Source: CAZNOG01 sp964574635 (lineage in GTDB: Bacteria > Bacteroidota > Bacteroidia > Flavobacteriales_D > Cryomorphaceae). Taken from it: DNA of 64,000 nucleotides. The stretch lies in the NCBI GenBank assembly GCA_964574635.1, contig CAZNOG010000004.1, positions 62,001 through 126,000 on the forward strand, read 5' to 3'. Below are positions 52,873 through 61,587 of this stretch, in pieces (position 1 is the first letter of the stretch; the number at the start of each line of letters is the position of its first letter). The position numbers were made by a program, and so were the translations under genes. The notes under the pieces were generated by a model, which worked only from the letters and a program-made list of their open reading frames with translations, did not search any database and was not told where the DNA came from.

Positions 52873-53400
52873 ATGGCTCACGAAAACACATCCGAAAGAG
52901 AAAACCTGTCGTCGATCGCACCCACGCTTTTCGACGAAGAGTTCCTGCGGCGGCACCGCGCTCCCGAAGGGTATTTCGAGGCGTTCAAGTCCGATGCACT
53001 TCAAAAAGCGCCGACCTACCCCGCCCCGTTGAAACCCCGAAGTCTCAAAAAGAGGGACAAGGTGTTTCCCTACGCCGTAGCCGCCGGATTGGCGGTGTTG
53101 ATCGCGGTTTCCTTCCTGTTTGAGGACGACATCCGGACCCTTCGTGACACGGGAGATCCGGTGGTTCACGCGGCGGAAATCTTCATGCAGTTTCCCACGG
53201 AGATGGCGGTCTACGCCGATCGCATGGAAGACGGGGATTTGTGGCCATACGTCGACCCCGAAAGTCTCGGCACCCCGACCATACCCGACGAAATGTCCGA
53301 AAACGAATTGATCGATTACTTGATCGACGACGGAGTCAGCCTCCCGTTGATCGGATCGGTACAAGCGGAAATCTATAACCATCAAAACCCACAACAATGA
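52873..53400 (+). CDS. Single-span membrane protein of unknown function
   Basis: A 175-residue protein with a soluble N-terminal part (about 1-62, including FLRRHRAPEGYFEAF), one membrane span (about 70-84, YAVAAGLAVLIAVSFLF) and a C-terminal acidic periplasmic tail. In Bacteroidota similar proteins lie between an ECF sigma factor and a Spy-like protein; no sigma factor is next to it here. It overlaps the next gene by four bases (ATGA), so they act as a pair. ATG at 52873 is used. Confidence 0.7.
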   Translation: MAHENTSERENLSSIAPTLFDEEFLRRHRAPEGYFEAFKSDALQKAPTYPAPLKPRSLKKRDKVFPYAVAAGLAVLIAVSFLFEDDIRTLRDTGDPVVHAAEIFMQFPTEMAVYADRMEDGDLWPYVDPESLGTPTIPDEMSENELIDYLIDDGVSLPLIGSVQAEIYNHQNPQQ

Positions 53401-53975
53401 AAAAAGCAGCAATCGGCCTTTTGGCCATGGTACTCTTGGCGCCGTCCATTTCCTTCGCGCAAGCGCGGATGGAAAGGACCACCGAGGATCGCAAGAGAGA
53501 AATGCGCGCGGAACACCGCAAGAAAATGGAAGCCCAGAAAGTGGCTTATCTCACCAGGGAAATGGAACTCACCCCCGAAGAGGCGAAGAGTTTTTGGCCG
53601 GTATACAATACGTACCGCTCCGAATTGGAATCGATCACCAGGAGGGTGGAATCCCGGGAAGTGGACGAGGAACGTCTGGCGGAAGGCAAAGTCACCGCGG
53701 ATGATCTGAAGGAAGAAATGCAACTCAAATTCGAAATGGAACGAAACCGCCTGCAAGTGGAGGAGAAATACTTCCAAAAGTTCATGGATGTACTCCCCCC
53801 CGAAAAGGTGAAGAAGTTCTACGATTCCGAAGAGCGTTTCAAGAGGGAATTGCTTCAGAAGCTGGGCAGCGAGAGAAGGGATGTCGACAAGGATCGGGAG
53901 ATGGAGCGTCGGCGAATGGAGATGAGGAACCGAAGCTACAAGGATTCAAAACCCGTTGAGAACAAGGAGCGGTAA
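53397..53975 (+). CDS. Spy/CpxP-like periplasmic protein
   Basis: A 192-residue exported protein with a signal peptide (residues 1-21). The rest is highly charged and helical: RTTEDRKREMRAEHRKKMEAQ, then the LTxxE-like segment VAYLTREMELTPEEAKSFWP. Such helical hairpins act as envelope chaperones or stress sensors. It is coupled to the membrane protein upstream. The long Arg/Glu-rich tail after about residue 140 is unusual in its charge density. Confidence 0.78.
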   Translation: MKKAAIGLLAMVLLAPSISFAQARMERTTEDRKREMRAEHRKKMEAQKVAYLTREMELTPEEAKSFWPVYNTYRSELESITRRVESREVDEERLAEGKVTADDLKEEMQLKFEMERNRLQVEEKYFQKFMDVLPPEKVKKFYDSEERFKRELLQKLGSERRDVDKDREMERRRMEMRNRSYKDSKPVENKER

Positions 53976-54033
53976 GGGACGCGGTCTCGGATGTGATCGG
54001 TGACCGGAGGTCGCGGTGAATCCAAAGGTGGGT

Positions 54034-54041
54034 TATCTTTG
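54034..54041 (+). promoter_or_regulatory. Candidate -7 box (TATCTTTG)
   Basis: It matches TAnnTTTG exactly and lies five bases before the start codon at 54047, so the transcript would be nearly leaderless. No -33 box could be placed with certainty. Confidence 0.4.
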
Positions 54042-54046
54042 CCCGC

Positions 54047-55246
54047 ATGAATTTGCGCGACGATTTTTTCGAATTCCAAGCACAGACGAGCCCTCAGCCC
54101 ATAGGAGTCGAGGTAAGCCATGCCGAGGGAGTATACGTGTACGACCGAAGCGACAAGGCTTACCTCGATTTTGTTTCCGGCATAGCCGTGACGAACGTGG
54201 GTCACCGGCATCCCAAAGTGATGGAGGCGATCCGAAATCAACTGGACAAGTACCTCCACGTGATGCCCTACGGGGAGTTCATCCAAGAACCCCAAGTCCG
54301 ATTGGCGAGAAAACTGGCGGAAATCCTCCCCCCGGAGTTGAACAGCAGTTATTTCGTGAATTCGGGAACGGAGGCCAACGAGGCGGCGTTGAAACTGGCC
54401 AAGCGATTCACCGGCCGGCACAAGATCGTTTCCTGCCGGGGAGCCTACCACGGGTCCACGCATGGTTCGCTGAGCGTGTCGGGCAACGAGGTGAAAAAAT
54501 ACGCCTTCCGCCCCTTGCTGCCCGGGGTGAGGTTCATGCGTTTCAACCACCTTCCGGATTTGTCACTGATCGACGGGGACACGGCGTGCGTAATCGTGGA
54601 GACGGTGCAAGGAGACGCGGGCGTTCGAATACCGGGCCGGGAATGGTTTCAAGCATTGAGAAATCGGTGCACGGAAGTGGGTGCGCTTTTGATTTGCGAC
54701 GAAATTCAAACCGGATTCGGGCGGACGGGGCGCCTGTTCGCGTTCGAGCATTTCGGTGTGGTTCCCGACATCCTGACCATCGCCAAAAGTATGGCGGGGG
54801 GCATGGCCATGGGTGCGTTTATCAGCAGTCGAGAGATCATGGCGTCGTTGAAGACGGATCCCATTCTGGGACACATCACCACCTTCGGCGGTCATCCGGT
54901 GTGTTGCGCCGCCGCTTTGGGGAATATCGAAGCCATTGAGAGCGAAAATCTGGTGGAAACCTGCGAGGAAAAAGGGAAGTTGCTCGAATCGCTGTTGAGG
55001 CACGAGTCGATCGTGGAACTTCGGCGCATCGGATTGATGTTCGCACTTGAATTCAACGACAAGGAAACATCGTTCAAAATCGTGGAACGCTGCCTTCAAA
55101 AAGGCCTGATCGCGTTTTACTTCCTCTCTTGTCCCGAGAGTTTCCGTTTGGCTCCACCGCTCACCATTTCGGAAGAGGAATTGCGGGAAGGGGCGAAAAT
55201 CATCGTGGAATCCATCGAAGAAGTCGCGGGTGGCGCATCGGTTTGA
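54047..55246 (+). CDS. Class III aminotransferase (acetylornithine-type)
   Basis: A 399-residue pyridoxal-phosphate enzyme. The cofactor Lys247 is in LTIAKSMAGGMAMGA; other motifs are YFVNSGTEANEAALKLA, IVSCRGAYHGSTHGSLS and LLICDEIQTGFGRTGR. Members include ArgD and succinyl-diaminopimelate or other omega-aminotransferases. With no arginine genes around, the substrate is unclear. It stands alone with a nearly leaderless promoter. Confidence 0.88.
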   Translation: MNLRDDFFEFQAQTSPQPIGVEVSHAEGVYVYDRSDKAYLDFVSGIAVTNVGHRHPKVMEAIRNQLDKYLHVMPYGEFIQEPQVRLARKLAEILPPELNSSYFVNSGTEANEAALKLAKRFTGRHKIVSCRGAYHGSTHGSLSVSGNEVKKYAFRPLLPGVRFMRFNHLPDLSLIDGDTACVIVETVQGDAGVRIPGREWFQALRNRCTEVGALLICDEIQTGFGRTGRLFAFEHFGVVPDILTIAKSMAGGMAMGAFISSREIMASLKTDPILGHITTFGGHPVCCAAALGNIEAIESENLVETCEEKGKLLESLLRHESIVELRRIGLMFALEFNDKETSFKIVERCLQKGLIAFYFLSCPESFRLAPPLTISEEELREGAKIIVESIEEVAGGASV

Positions 55247-55264
55247 CTGCGCCGGCCCGAGGTA

Positions 55265-55636
55265 TCAATAATTTCCCACCGAGAGCATGACCAGCGTGCA
55301 AGCGAATTCGGTGATGATGCCGTTTGACTGGAGGAGGTTTTGAAACTCCCGGTTTTCGGTGCCGGGGTTGAAAATGACGCGTTTGGGATTGAGGGACAGG
55401 ATGTAATCCACCCAGTAGTCTTGGTTTTTGGGTCCGACGTAGAGCGTGACGGTGTCCACGTCTTCCACGGGCGGAAAACCCTCTTGAATTTCCACCGGGC
55501 CGATGTTTCCCTTTCGGAGACCGACCGCAACCACGGGCACATTCTTTTCGGTGAGTCTTTCTACGGCGTGGTAGGCGTATCGCGATGGGTTGGGGCTCGC
55601 CCCGATGACGACGGTTTTCTTTTCGGTCATGTTCAT
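55265..55636 (-). CDS. CoA-binding protein (YccU-like)
   Basis: A 123-residue Rossmann-like domain: VVIGASPNPSRYAYHAVERL at the nucleotide site, then VVAVGLRKGNIG, and the closing HVxFNPGTEN-like segment (RVIFNPGTENREFQ). The family binds coenzyme A; no enzyme role is proved. Start at 55636 or 55630. It converges with the aminotransferase. Confidence 0.88.
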   Translation of the reverse strand: MNMTEKKTVVIGASPNPSRYAYHAVERLTEKNVPVVAVGLRKGNIGPVEIQEGFPPVEDVDTVTLYVGPKNQDYWVDYILSLNPKRVIFNPGTENREFQNLLQSNGIITEFACTLVMLSVGNY

Positions 55637-55749
55637 GATTTTTTCACGTGATGAAGGTAGTGACATCCTCGGGATGGTCGGCGCAGTATGGCACTTTATC
55701 CACCGGCTAAATCTACAACGCGTAAAGGCGATTGCCTGTTCAAAACGAC

Positions 55750-55773
55750 AAAGGGCGCCCGTCGGCGCCCTTT
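55750..55773 (-). terminator. Rho-independent terminator
   Basis: AAAGGGCGCC and GGCGCCCTTT form a ten-base perfect stem around CGTC, followed on the minus strand by a T-rich stretch. It begins 26 bases past the stop of the small gene at 55799. Confidence 0.85.
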
Positions 55774-55798
55774 GCTCATCGTCACACCCGCGATCCAC

Positions 55799-56041
55799 TC
55801 ATAGCCATGGATCCTTCGCGTATTTCGATTCCGGAACGATGGACTCCCCTTCCGGGGTTTTGATCATGAGGTAGAACTCCTTGCAGAGGAAGTTGATGTT
55901 GTGGGAGAATCGTTTTCCGCTGAGGTAGCATTCCCACGCGTGCAGGGCGAGCTTTTTCACCGCCCTCCAGGCGTAAGCGTTCAGCCCTACCGGGCGGGGA
56001 AATGAATTGATGTATCGGCTGGCTTCAACGAGATTGTTCAT
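55799..56041 (-). CDS. Small protein of unknown function, likely same regulon as the next gene
   Basis: An 80-residue soluble protein with one Cys-containing helix pair and no recognisable family. It is the last gene before a strong terminator. A 24-base motif shared with the gene upstream lies 59 bases before its start, overlapping the stop of that gene, so it has an independent control site and its own mRNA is likely. Confidence 0.6.
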   Translation of the reverse strand: MNNLVEASRYINSFPRPVGLNAYAWRAVKKLALHAWECYLSGKRFSHNINFLCKEFYLMIKTPEGESIVPESKYAKDPWL

Positions 56042-56099
56042 GACTATGGTTTTAAGATTGTGTGTGTTTTTTTGCTTGGCGATTCAAAGATCTTGAGGG

Positions 56100-56123
56100 A
56101 CATTGCCACCTATTTACGTTGTG
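56100..56123 (-). promoter_or_regulatory. 24-base motif, copy 1
   Basis: Shares CATTGCCACCTATTTACG and surrounding bases with 56592-56615 (23 of 24 identical, read on the plus strand). It lies 59 bases upstream of the 80-residue gene and contains the stop codon of the gene before it. Confidence 0.7.
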
Positions 56124-56551
56124 GCATTTCCCTTGAAATTTTGCAGTTCGATGAGCTCGAAAAAGTAGAGGGGGGATTGGTCGGCGAGTTCTTCGAGGTC
56201 GAAGCGGCGGAGTTTGGTGCGCATGGACAAATTGTTCATGGGCAACCCGCCGCGGAAGGTGCGTGACAAGGGGATTTCACCCCAGGCGGGGTCTTGTGAG
56301 AGGATTTCGCCGAGTTTGGATGCGATGTGGAGGCGGTGCTCCCCTTCGAATACTTCCATCAAGAGCCAGTTGATCTGGACGAACTCCATGCCGATGAGGA
56401 AGGGCGGGGACTTCAATCCCCGGCGGCAGAGGAGGAAAATGGCCGGATACCCCTCCACTTCCGGATTGATGATGATGCGCCGAACGGAGAGGTTGGAAAA
56501 CCTGTAGTTGCGATGAAGGCGGGGCTTGCCGCGGTGTTTGTACTCTTCCAT
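56114..56551 (-). CDS. Protein of unknown function downstream of the WYL regulator
   Basis: A 145-residue soluble protein, basic at the N-terminus (EEYKHRGKPRLHRNYR), with strand-rich middle parts (RRIIINPEVEGYPAIFLL, EFVQINWLLMEVFEGEHRL) and a charged tail. I recognise no family. It is preceded by copy 2 of a 24-base motif, and copy 1 overlaps its end. ATG at 56551 is used rather than one at 56593, which would add a hydrophobic, Cys-containing leader. Placement after a WYL-domain regulator hints at an accessory or stress role. Confidence 0.6.
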   Translation of the reverse strand: MEEYKHRGKPRLHRNYRFSNLSVRRIIINPEVEGYPAIFLLCRRGLKSPPFLIGMEFVQINWLLMEVFEGEHRLHIASKLGEILSQDPAWGEIPLSRTFRGGLPMNNLSMRTKLRRFDLEELADQSPLYFFELIELQNFKGNATT

Positions 56552-56591
56552 GCTTCGTGTTTTTGTAATGATGCATGCAAGTAGCAAAACC

Positions 56592-56615
56592 ACATTGCCA
56601 CCTATTTACGATGTG
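56592..56615 (-). promoter_or_regulatory. 24-base motif, copy 2
   Basis: Same motif as 56100-56123, with a single base change; 41 bases upstream of the 145-residue gene. Being placed in the same way before each gene, it is probably an operator or promoter element, not a random duplication. Confidence 0.7.
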
Positions 56616-56744
56616 AAACCGGGTGGGAAAAAAGTATGGAATGAACCGGTGAGACGCTTCCGGCCCATCCGGCGTTTTGGGGATAGAACAATTTGACTTA
56701 CAGGGCAATAAACCTCGTGGCGGGGATGGAGATGCGACGTACTA

Positions 56745-56755
56745 CCCACAAAAAC
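56745..56755 (-). repeat. 3'-end motif copy 9 (diverged)
   Basis: GTTTTTGTGGGTAGTAC on the minus strand, 40 bases after the stop of the WYL gene. The first GGG of the core is replaced by T-rich sequence, as in copy 5. Confidence 0.5.
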
Positions 56756-56794
56756 AAAAAAACCGAAAGCCCGTCGGAACTCCCTTCGTCTTGT

Positions 56795-57817
56795 TCAATC
56801 GTACTGCCCGAGCGCGTCTGCAAGCTCTTGCCTCATGGCGGCGCGGAGGCTTTGTGGGCGCAGTACTTCCACGTCTTTGCCGAAGGACAGGATTTCCATG
56901 CGCAGCTCTTTGGTATCGGTGAGGAAGAGTTCGATTTCCAGCCCGTCGGCGTCGTTTTTGAGGACTTTTTGGGAAGCGTGCCAGGGCAGTGACTCGACGT
57001 ACTTTCCGGAAATGGGCGTGAATCGGAGGTGAATTTTTTCGGGTTTGCCGGGTACCGCGGTGATGCCGATGCTGTGTTTGAAGTAGCGTTCGTTGTCGAA
57101 AGCTTCCTCTCGTTCGAAGAATTCGTTTCCGACTTCCACCTCGCCTTCGATGCGGTCCAATCCGAAAACGACCACGGCTTTGCGTTTGGGGTTTTTGCCG
57201 ATGACGTACCAGCGGTCGCGGTATTCCTTTAATAGGTAGGGATGCAGGGTGTAGCGCTTGGTGTTTTCGCCGGAAAATTTGGCGTACTCGAAGTGGACGA
57301 CCAATTGCTCGCGGATGGCGCGGAGGAGTACGCTCAGGTGCTCGCCACCCCTGTACACGGGGGCGGTATCGAAGAGAACGAAATCGGAGTCGTCGGGGGC
57401 GTCGCCCACGGGTCGAAGGCGCATGCGGGCGAGGATTTTCTCGATGGCGTCTTGGCTGGTTTCGAACATGGGGATTCCCCGGAATTGGGCGATGGTTTTT
57501 GCCGCCAATTCAATGGCTTCCACGTCTTCGTCGCGGAGGGGAAACCTGTCGATGCTGTATTCCGGATCGGTGTATTCGTAGCCCTTGTGCAAGCGGTTGT
57601 ACGCGATGGGCGCGTTGTACCCGAGGTTGATCTCGTTTCGCATGGCGTAGAGATCTTTGTCGATGGTGCTGAGTGAAATGTGCTCGCCGTCGCTGCCGTA
57701 AAGCTCTTCTTCGCAGGCCGCGCGCAAATCTTCCTTGGTGGGATACGGGCGGTGCTTGTTGGTGAGGCATCTGTCGATGATGCGGTACCTCAATTGTGCG
57801 TATTTGTTGGCAGGCAT
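56795..57817 (-). CDS. WYL-domain transcriptional regulator
   Basis: A 340-residue protein. Residues about 1-80 form a winged helix-turn-helix (LRYRIIDRCLTNKHRPYPTKEDLRAAC). Residues about 150-250 are the WYL ligand-binding domain (RDRWYVIGKNPKRKAVVVFGLDRI), followed by a WCX extension. WYL proteins often bind nucleic acids or nucleotides and control DNA-repair or defence genes. The two unknown genes that follow on the same strand share a 24-base motif and are its most obvious candidates for targets. It is divergent from the glycosidase-like gene. Confidence 0.9.
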   Translation of the reverse strand: MPANKYAQLRYRIIDRCLTNKHRPYPTKEDLRAACEEELYGSDGEHISLSTIDKDLYAMRNEINLGYNAPIAYNRLHKGYEYTDPEYSIDRFPLRDEDVEAIELAAKTIAQFRGIPMFETSQDAIEKILARMRLRPVGDAPDDSDFVLFDTAPVYRGGEHLSVLLRAIREQLVVHFEYAKFSGENTKRYTLHPYLLKEYRDRWYVIGKNPKRKAVVVFGLDRIEGEVEVGNEFFEREEAFDNERYFKHSIGITAVPGKPEKIHLRFTPISGKYVESLPWHASQKVLKNDADGLEIELFLTDTKELRMEILSFGKDVEVLRPQSLRAAMRQELADALGQYD

Positions 57818-57913
57818 GGAGAGCGATTATTGCGTGGGGCCGGGCGTGGATTTGGCCGTGAAAATCGGCGGCAATGCACACCCGTTGGTACGATCCTTGA
57901 CAAAGGAAATAAT

Positions 57914-57921
57914 TAAATTTG
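57914..57921 (+). promoter_or_regulatory. Candidate -7 box (TAAATTTG)
   Basis: It fits TAnnTTTG, 39 bases before the start codon at 57961 and within the divergent region shared with the WYL gene. TTG at 57897-57899 is too close to be a standard -33 box. Confidence 0.35.
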
Positions 57922-57960
57922 ACAGAGGGGATTTCCACCCTTTTGTCCAATGCCGATTCC

Positions 57961-59274
57961 ATGAGGTATTCATTCATTTTCAAGGTTGTGTCGTCGATCG
58001 CCCTCTTCCTTGCCGGCGGTAGTCACAATGCATTTGCGGAGGTTTCCACCCCGGTGTCGGGGGAAAATCCCCCACTCCATTCCGGGTTTGCAAGCGGTGG
58101 GTTTGTGTGGTTCGAGGCAGGCGCTTACGTGCCCCCCTCTCCCATCGGGTCGAAAGAGATTCTGGTCAATATTCCCATTTCGGTTTTCGACGGGCAACTG
58201 ACTGATGATCCTTTGAAGGAAATCAAGTATTTCCGAACCTTCGGGGTGGATTTTCGCAAGCCCAAGGTGGACGGGCTGTATCAATACGCCGACGCCCGAA
58301 CGGTGAAGGATTTTATTCGGTACACGCGGGCCCACGGCAAGGAGGTGGTCTGGACGCTGAACATGACTTCGCGGACGCTGGAGACGGAATTGGAATACGT
58401 GAAGCAGCTGATGAAGAACGGATTGAACATCACCGCATTCGAGTACGGCGGGGAGTTTTATTTGCCGAAGTACGCCAAGGGCGATTTGTCGAAGAAAGCC
58501 GTGGTGGAAAAAGTGACGGCGGAAATTTACACGGACATGCTCTCCGCGTGGTTGCCGGCGTTTATGGAGGTGTTGCCACTGTCGGAAGGCGACCACATCG
58601 TGATCGGCGCATCTCACGGCAATTCGGACAGTCAGAGGGACCGGTACCGAAAACAATGGAACACCACGGTGGCCGCGTATTTGCAATCCGAATTTCCCGA
58701 AATCGTGGACGACCTCTCGTGGAGCTTCCATTTGTACGCCGGGGCGAGATCCAAAGCGGGCAAGGGCGAGGAAGACGTGGTGGATCGTTTGGATTTCTCT
58801 TTTATGAAGGAGTTTCCCGAGGAGATGAAAATATTCGTGACCGAGAGCGGGTACGAGGTGGCCGGATTCAGTGCCTCCGAATTGAAAAAGGCGAGGGATT
58901 TTTGGGCGGCGCTTTACCGCGCGCTGCGTCCGGGCGACGTTTTCGGGATTCATATGTTGGTCCACAAGGGAAACAAGCCCAACCCCTACGCGCTGATCAA
59001 CCGCAGCGGTGAGCTGACGCCGGTGGGTGAAAAATTCCGGGATTGGCTGAAGGAGCGGAACGAGGAGGGCGGATCGTCGAACCACGCGTCTGAAACCGAG
59101 GGGAATTCGGCGGTTTTGCGCGCCTTGGAAAACCGGAAGTCGGTGTTATCTCACATTCAACTCCTCACCTTTTCCGACGGTTCCACTCTGAGGTTCACCA
59201 CGTGCAGGTGGTTCGGGTCGCCGCGGTATACCCAAGCGGACGTGGGGAAGCCGAAGGAGCATTTCATCGATTGA
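57961..59274 (+). CDS. Secreted glycoside-hydrolase-like (clan A type) protein
   Basis: A 437-residue protein with a signal peptide (residues 1-26, ending NAFAEV). The body looks like a TIM-barrel hydrolase: FEYGGEFYL holds Glu161 and Glu165, near the end of a strand, and FVTESGYEV holds Glu295, in positions suited to acid/base and nucleophile. No family number can be given from sequence alone. The last 70 residues are variable and may be a separate tail. It may degrade extracellular polysaccharide. Confidence 0.6.
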   Translation: MRYSFIFKVVSSIALFLAGGSHNAFAEVSTPVSGENPPLHSGFASGGFVWFEAGAYVPPSPIGSKEILVNIPISVFDGQLTDDPLKEIKYFRTFGVDFRKPKVDGLYQYADARTVKDFIRYTRAHGKEVVWTLNMTSRTLETELEYVKQLMKNGLNITAFEYGGEFYLPKYAKGDLSKKAVVEKVTAEIYTDMLSAWLPAFMEVLPLSEGDHIVIGASHGNSDSQRDRYRKQWNTTVAAYLQSEFPEIVDDLSWSFHLYAGARSKAGKGEEDVVDRLDFSFMKEFPEEMKIFVTESGYEVAGFSASELKKARDFWAALYRALRPGDVFGIHMLVHKGNKPNPYALINRSGELTPVGEKFRDWLKERNEEGGSSNHASETEGNSAVLRALENRKSVLSHIQLLTFSDGSTLRFTTCRWFGSPRYTQADVGKPKEHFID

Positions 59275-59339
59275 TCCTCGGGCGGGAAACCCGAGCGAGG
59301 ACGGTGCGCATGGCGCGTTCAACCGAATGCGCGTTTGAT

Positions 59340-59347
59340 TAGTTTTG
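59340..59347 (+). promoter_or_regulatory. Candidate -7 box (TAGTTTTG)
   Basis: It fits TAnnTTTG and lies seven bases before the start codon at 59355, giving an almost leaderless transcript, as for the gene at 54047. Confidence 0.4.
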
Positions 59348-59354
59348 TCGCCAA

Positions 59355-60233
59355 ATGTCGCGGCTGTTTTATTTACCTGTTTACGCATTATTGTGGCTGA
59401 TCGCTTGGTTGCCATTGCGGGCGCTGTTCGTTTTGTCCGATTTGGTGTTCATCGCCGTGTACCGCATTGTAAAATACCGTCGGGAGGTGGTGAGGGAGAA
59501 TCTGGTGCGGTCTTTTCCCGAAAAGGATCTTTCGGAAATTCGGCGCATCGAAAAAGGGTTTTACAAGCATTTGTGCGACAGCTTCGTGGAATGGATTTAC
59601 CCCTTGCACCGATCAGCCAAGACCTTGGAAAAGCACTACCGGTTCCGCAACCCGGAATTGATCAACGATTTGTACGACAGAGGAAAGAGCGTGGCCGGCG
59701 TGTTGGGCCATTACGGCAACTGGGAATTCCTTTCCCTCCTGCCCCTCTACGTGAACCACGAGGTGTGGGCGCTGTACAAGCCGCTGAAGAATAAGAACTT
59801 CGACAAATTGATTCACGATTTGAGGAGCAAGTTCGGCGTGCGCATGGTTCCCGACAACCAGGGATTCCGGAAGTTGAAGGAGAGGAAGGACGCCGGCGCG
59901 TTGACGCTGACGTATTTCCTGGCGGACCAGAGTCCCCAGAAGTCGAAGATCAAATACACCACTCCGTTTTTAAACCGCAGCGCGCCGATATTTTTGGGGC
60001 CGGAACACATCGCGACGCGGTTGGATATGGCGGTGGTATTCTTCGACATCCGCAAGGTGAAGCGGGGGCGATACGAGGTGGAATTCAAGCTGCTCACCGA
60101 GAACCCCAAGGAGACCAAACCCTACGAAATCACGGAATTGCACGTGAGGGCGCTGGAAAACGCCATTCGCAAAGATCCGGTGCCGTGGCTGTGGAGCCAC
60201 CGCCGGTGGAAGCGCGGGAGCACCACGGAGTGA
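59355..60233 (+). CDS. Lipid A acyltransferase (LpxL/HtrB family)
   Basis: A 292-residue inner-membrane enzyme that adds a secondary acyl chain to lipid A. It has one N-terminal membrane span (about 5-28), the catalytic motif VLGHYGNWEF (His and Glu) and the later FLADQSP and PWLWSHRRWK. The exact branch (LpxL, LpxM or LpxP) is not clear, so no symbol is given. It is the last ordinary gene before the AT-rich accessory segment. Confidence 0.9.
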   Translation: MSRLFYLPVYALLWLIAWLPLRALFVLSDLVFIAVYRIVKYRREVVRENLVRSFPEKDLSEIRRIEKGFYKHLCDSFVEWIYPLHRSAKTLEKHYRFRNPELINDLYDRGKSVAGVLGHYGNWEFLSLLPLYVNHEVWALYKPLKNKNFDKLIHDLRSKFGVRMVPDNQGFRKLKERKDAGALTLTYFLADQSPQKSKIKYTTPFLNRSAPIFLGPEHIATRLDMAVVFFDIRKVKRGRYEVEFKLLTENPKETKPYEITELHVRALENAIRKDPVPWLWSHRRWKRGSTTE

Positions 60234-60561
60234 GGCTGGGATCAAGAATGCCATCCATATCAAGTTTGAAGAAGTAGTCTTGAGGGAATTAAATATTGAC
60301 TTCTTCGTAAATGGGTTGATAGGTTATGACGGCTCGACCTTACTGTCCAATCACAGAAGTACCTGAGAAAGTCAAAATGCAAATTAGTATGCCCGGCAAT
60401 ACGTTCATTTTAATGGTACACAAAGATTTGGAACTTTGCGGAGTGGCGGTATCGAAGCACGAAACTGTCTGGCAGCACATCATTTGAATAGAACAACAAA
60501 GCTCCGAATTTGCGCGTCACCGTGCCTGATTCAAAACCGGTGTGACCAGGTTGTATTCTTT
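60234..60561. other. AT-rich intergenic region
   Basis: No gene, hairpin terminator or repeat was recognised in these 328 bases. Base composition drops sharply compared with the preceding gene, marking the start of the accessory segment. Confidence 0.5.
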
Positions 60562-61587
60562 TCAAAATGCCCATCCAATTCGAACGTTTAAAGGTATACT
60601 TATCGTCCAATATTTGCCATCGAGATTTGTTATGTAATAAAAATTTGGATGTCTCGGCTTTTCCATTTCATCATTCGGGTTGATTCTGTCAAAATGCTTC
60701 ACGTCTTTGTATCTTAAACCAAGTCCTACGTAAAAATCAAAGAAAAGCCGGTCGACAAGTAATTGATAGCCAAATTTTAAGTTAAAACTATAGGTTTGTT
60801 TTTTAATTCCGAATGTGTCGGCATAATTAGTGAAAATTAACGGTGGGTCTGAGTAGATGTTTTTTACACCAAAATTCCAAATGTCCTTATATCGATTATT
60901 CAAGTAATCAAATTCGAAACTTACATAAGGTCCAAGAGGTGCTGATCTTTTAAAATAGTATTTTTCTTCTATGGATACCCTAAAACCTTTAATGTCCGGT
61001 TTCAAGTCATTTCCCATGTACATGATGCTTATCGGCAGTAAGTAGGATGCCATCAATTGCGTTGAGAAACTGCGTCCGGTTCTCCGCTCATAACTCAATT
61101 CAATGGAAGGATTAACCACTCCAAGTAGTTTCAACGGCGTTATTTTGAAAATATCCGAATATTCGTCGTAAGTCCGGTCAAGTGGTTTATAAGTTAAGTA
61201 AGAGCTGTCTTCTGCAGTAAGGTCTATGTACACAGTCTTTGGAAAAGTATATCTTTTTTTTGTTTTTGTATCTATGTAAAACCCGGTCCACAAATGCAAA
61301 TTAGGAATACTATTGAGCCAATAAGTAAATGAGTTTCTTGATTCAATACTTATCGTTTTGGACAAACTGTCATTGAATGCCGTAACTTCTATCGGTTTTA
61401 TGTCTCTGTCAAAGGTGAACGATTTACTCGCCGATAAATCTTTGATAGTGTCTCTGCTTATAACCAAGTTACTTGGTTCGCTTGTTATAATCGTCAAGGA
61501 AGTACTTTTTGCGTTGAACATTGTCGCACAGGAACACATTGTCAAGACAAATGCCGCTAATATTATGTGTGTGATGTACCGTATCAT
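60562..61587 (-). CDS. Outer-membrane-associated lipoprotein with a beta-barrel-like part
   Basis: A 341-residue protein, AT-rich in codon use unlike its neighbours. It has a lipoprotein signal (RYITHIILAAFVLTMCSC; Cys18 likely), then a PEGA-like region (about 30-75, VISRDTIKDLSASKSFTF), and a C-terminal half of amphipathic strands (FSTQLMASYLLPISIMY, YVSFEFDYLNNRYKDIW) resembling a DUF3575-type outer-membrane domain. ATG at 61587 is used; two ATGs further upstream add no signal sequence. Low GC suggests recent acquisition. Confidence 0.6.
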   Translation of the reverse strand: MIRYITHIILAAFVLTMCSCATMFNAKSTSLTIITSEPSNLVISRDTIKDLSASKSFTFDRDIKPIEVTAFNDSLSKTISIESRNSFTYWLNSIPNLHLWTGFYIDTKTKKRYTFPKTVYIDLTAEDSSYLTYKPLDRTYDEYSDIFKITPLKLLGVVNPSIELSYERRTGRSFSTQLMASYLLPISIMYMGNDLKPDIKGFRVSIEEKYYFKRSAPLGPYVSFEFDYLNNRYKDIWNFGVKNIYSDPPLIFTNYADTFGIKKQTYSFNLKFGYQLLVDRLFFDFYVGLGLRYKDVKHFDRINPNDEMEKPRHPNFYYITNLDGKYWTISIPLNVRIGWAF

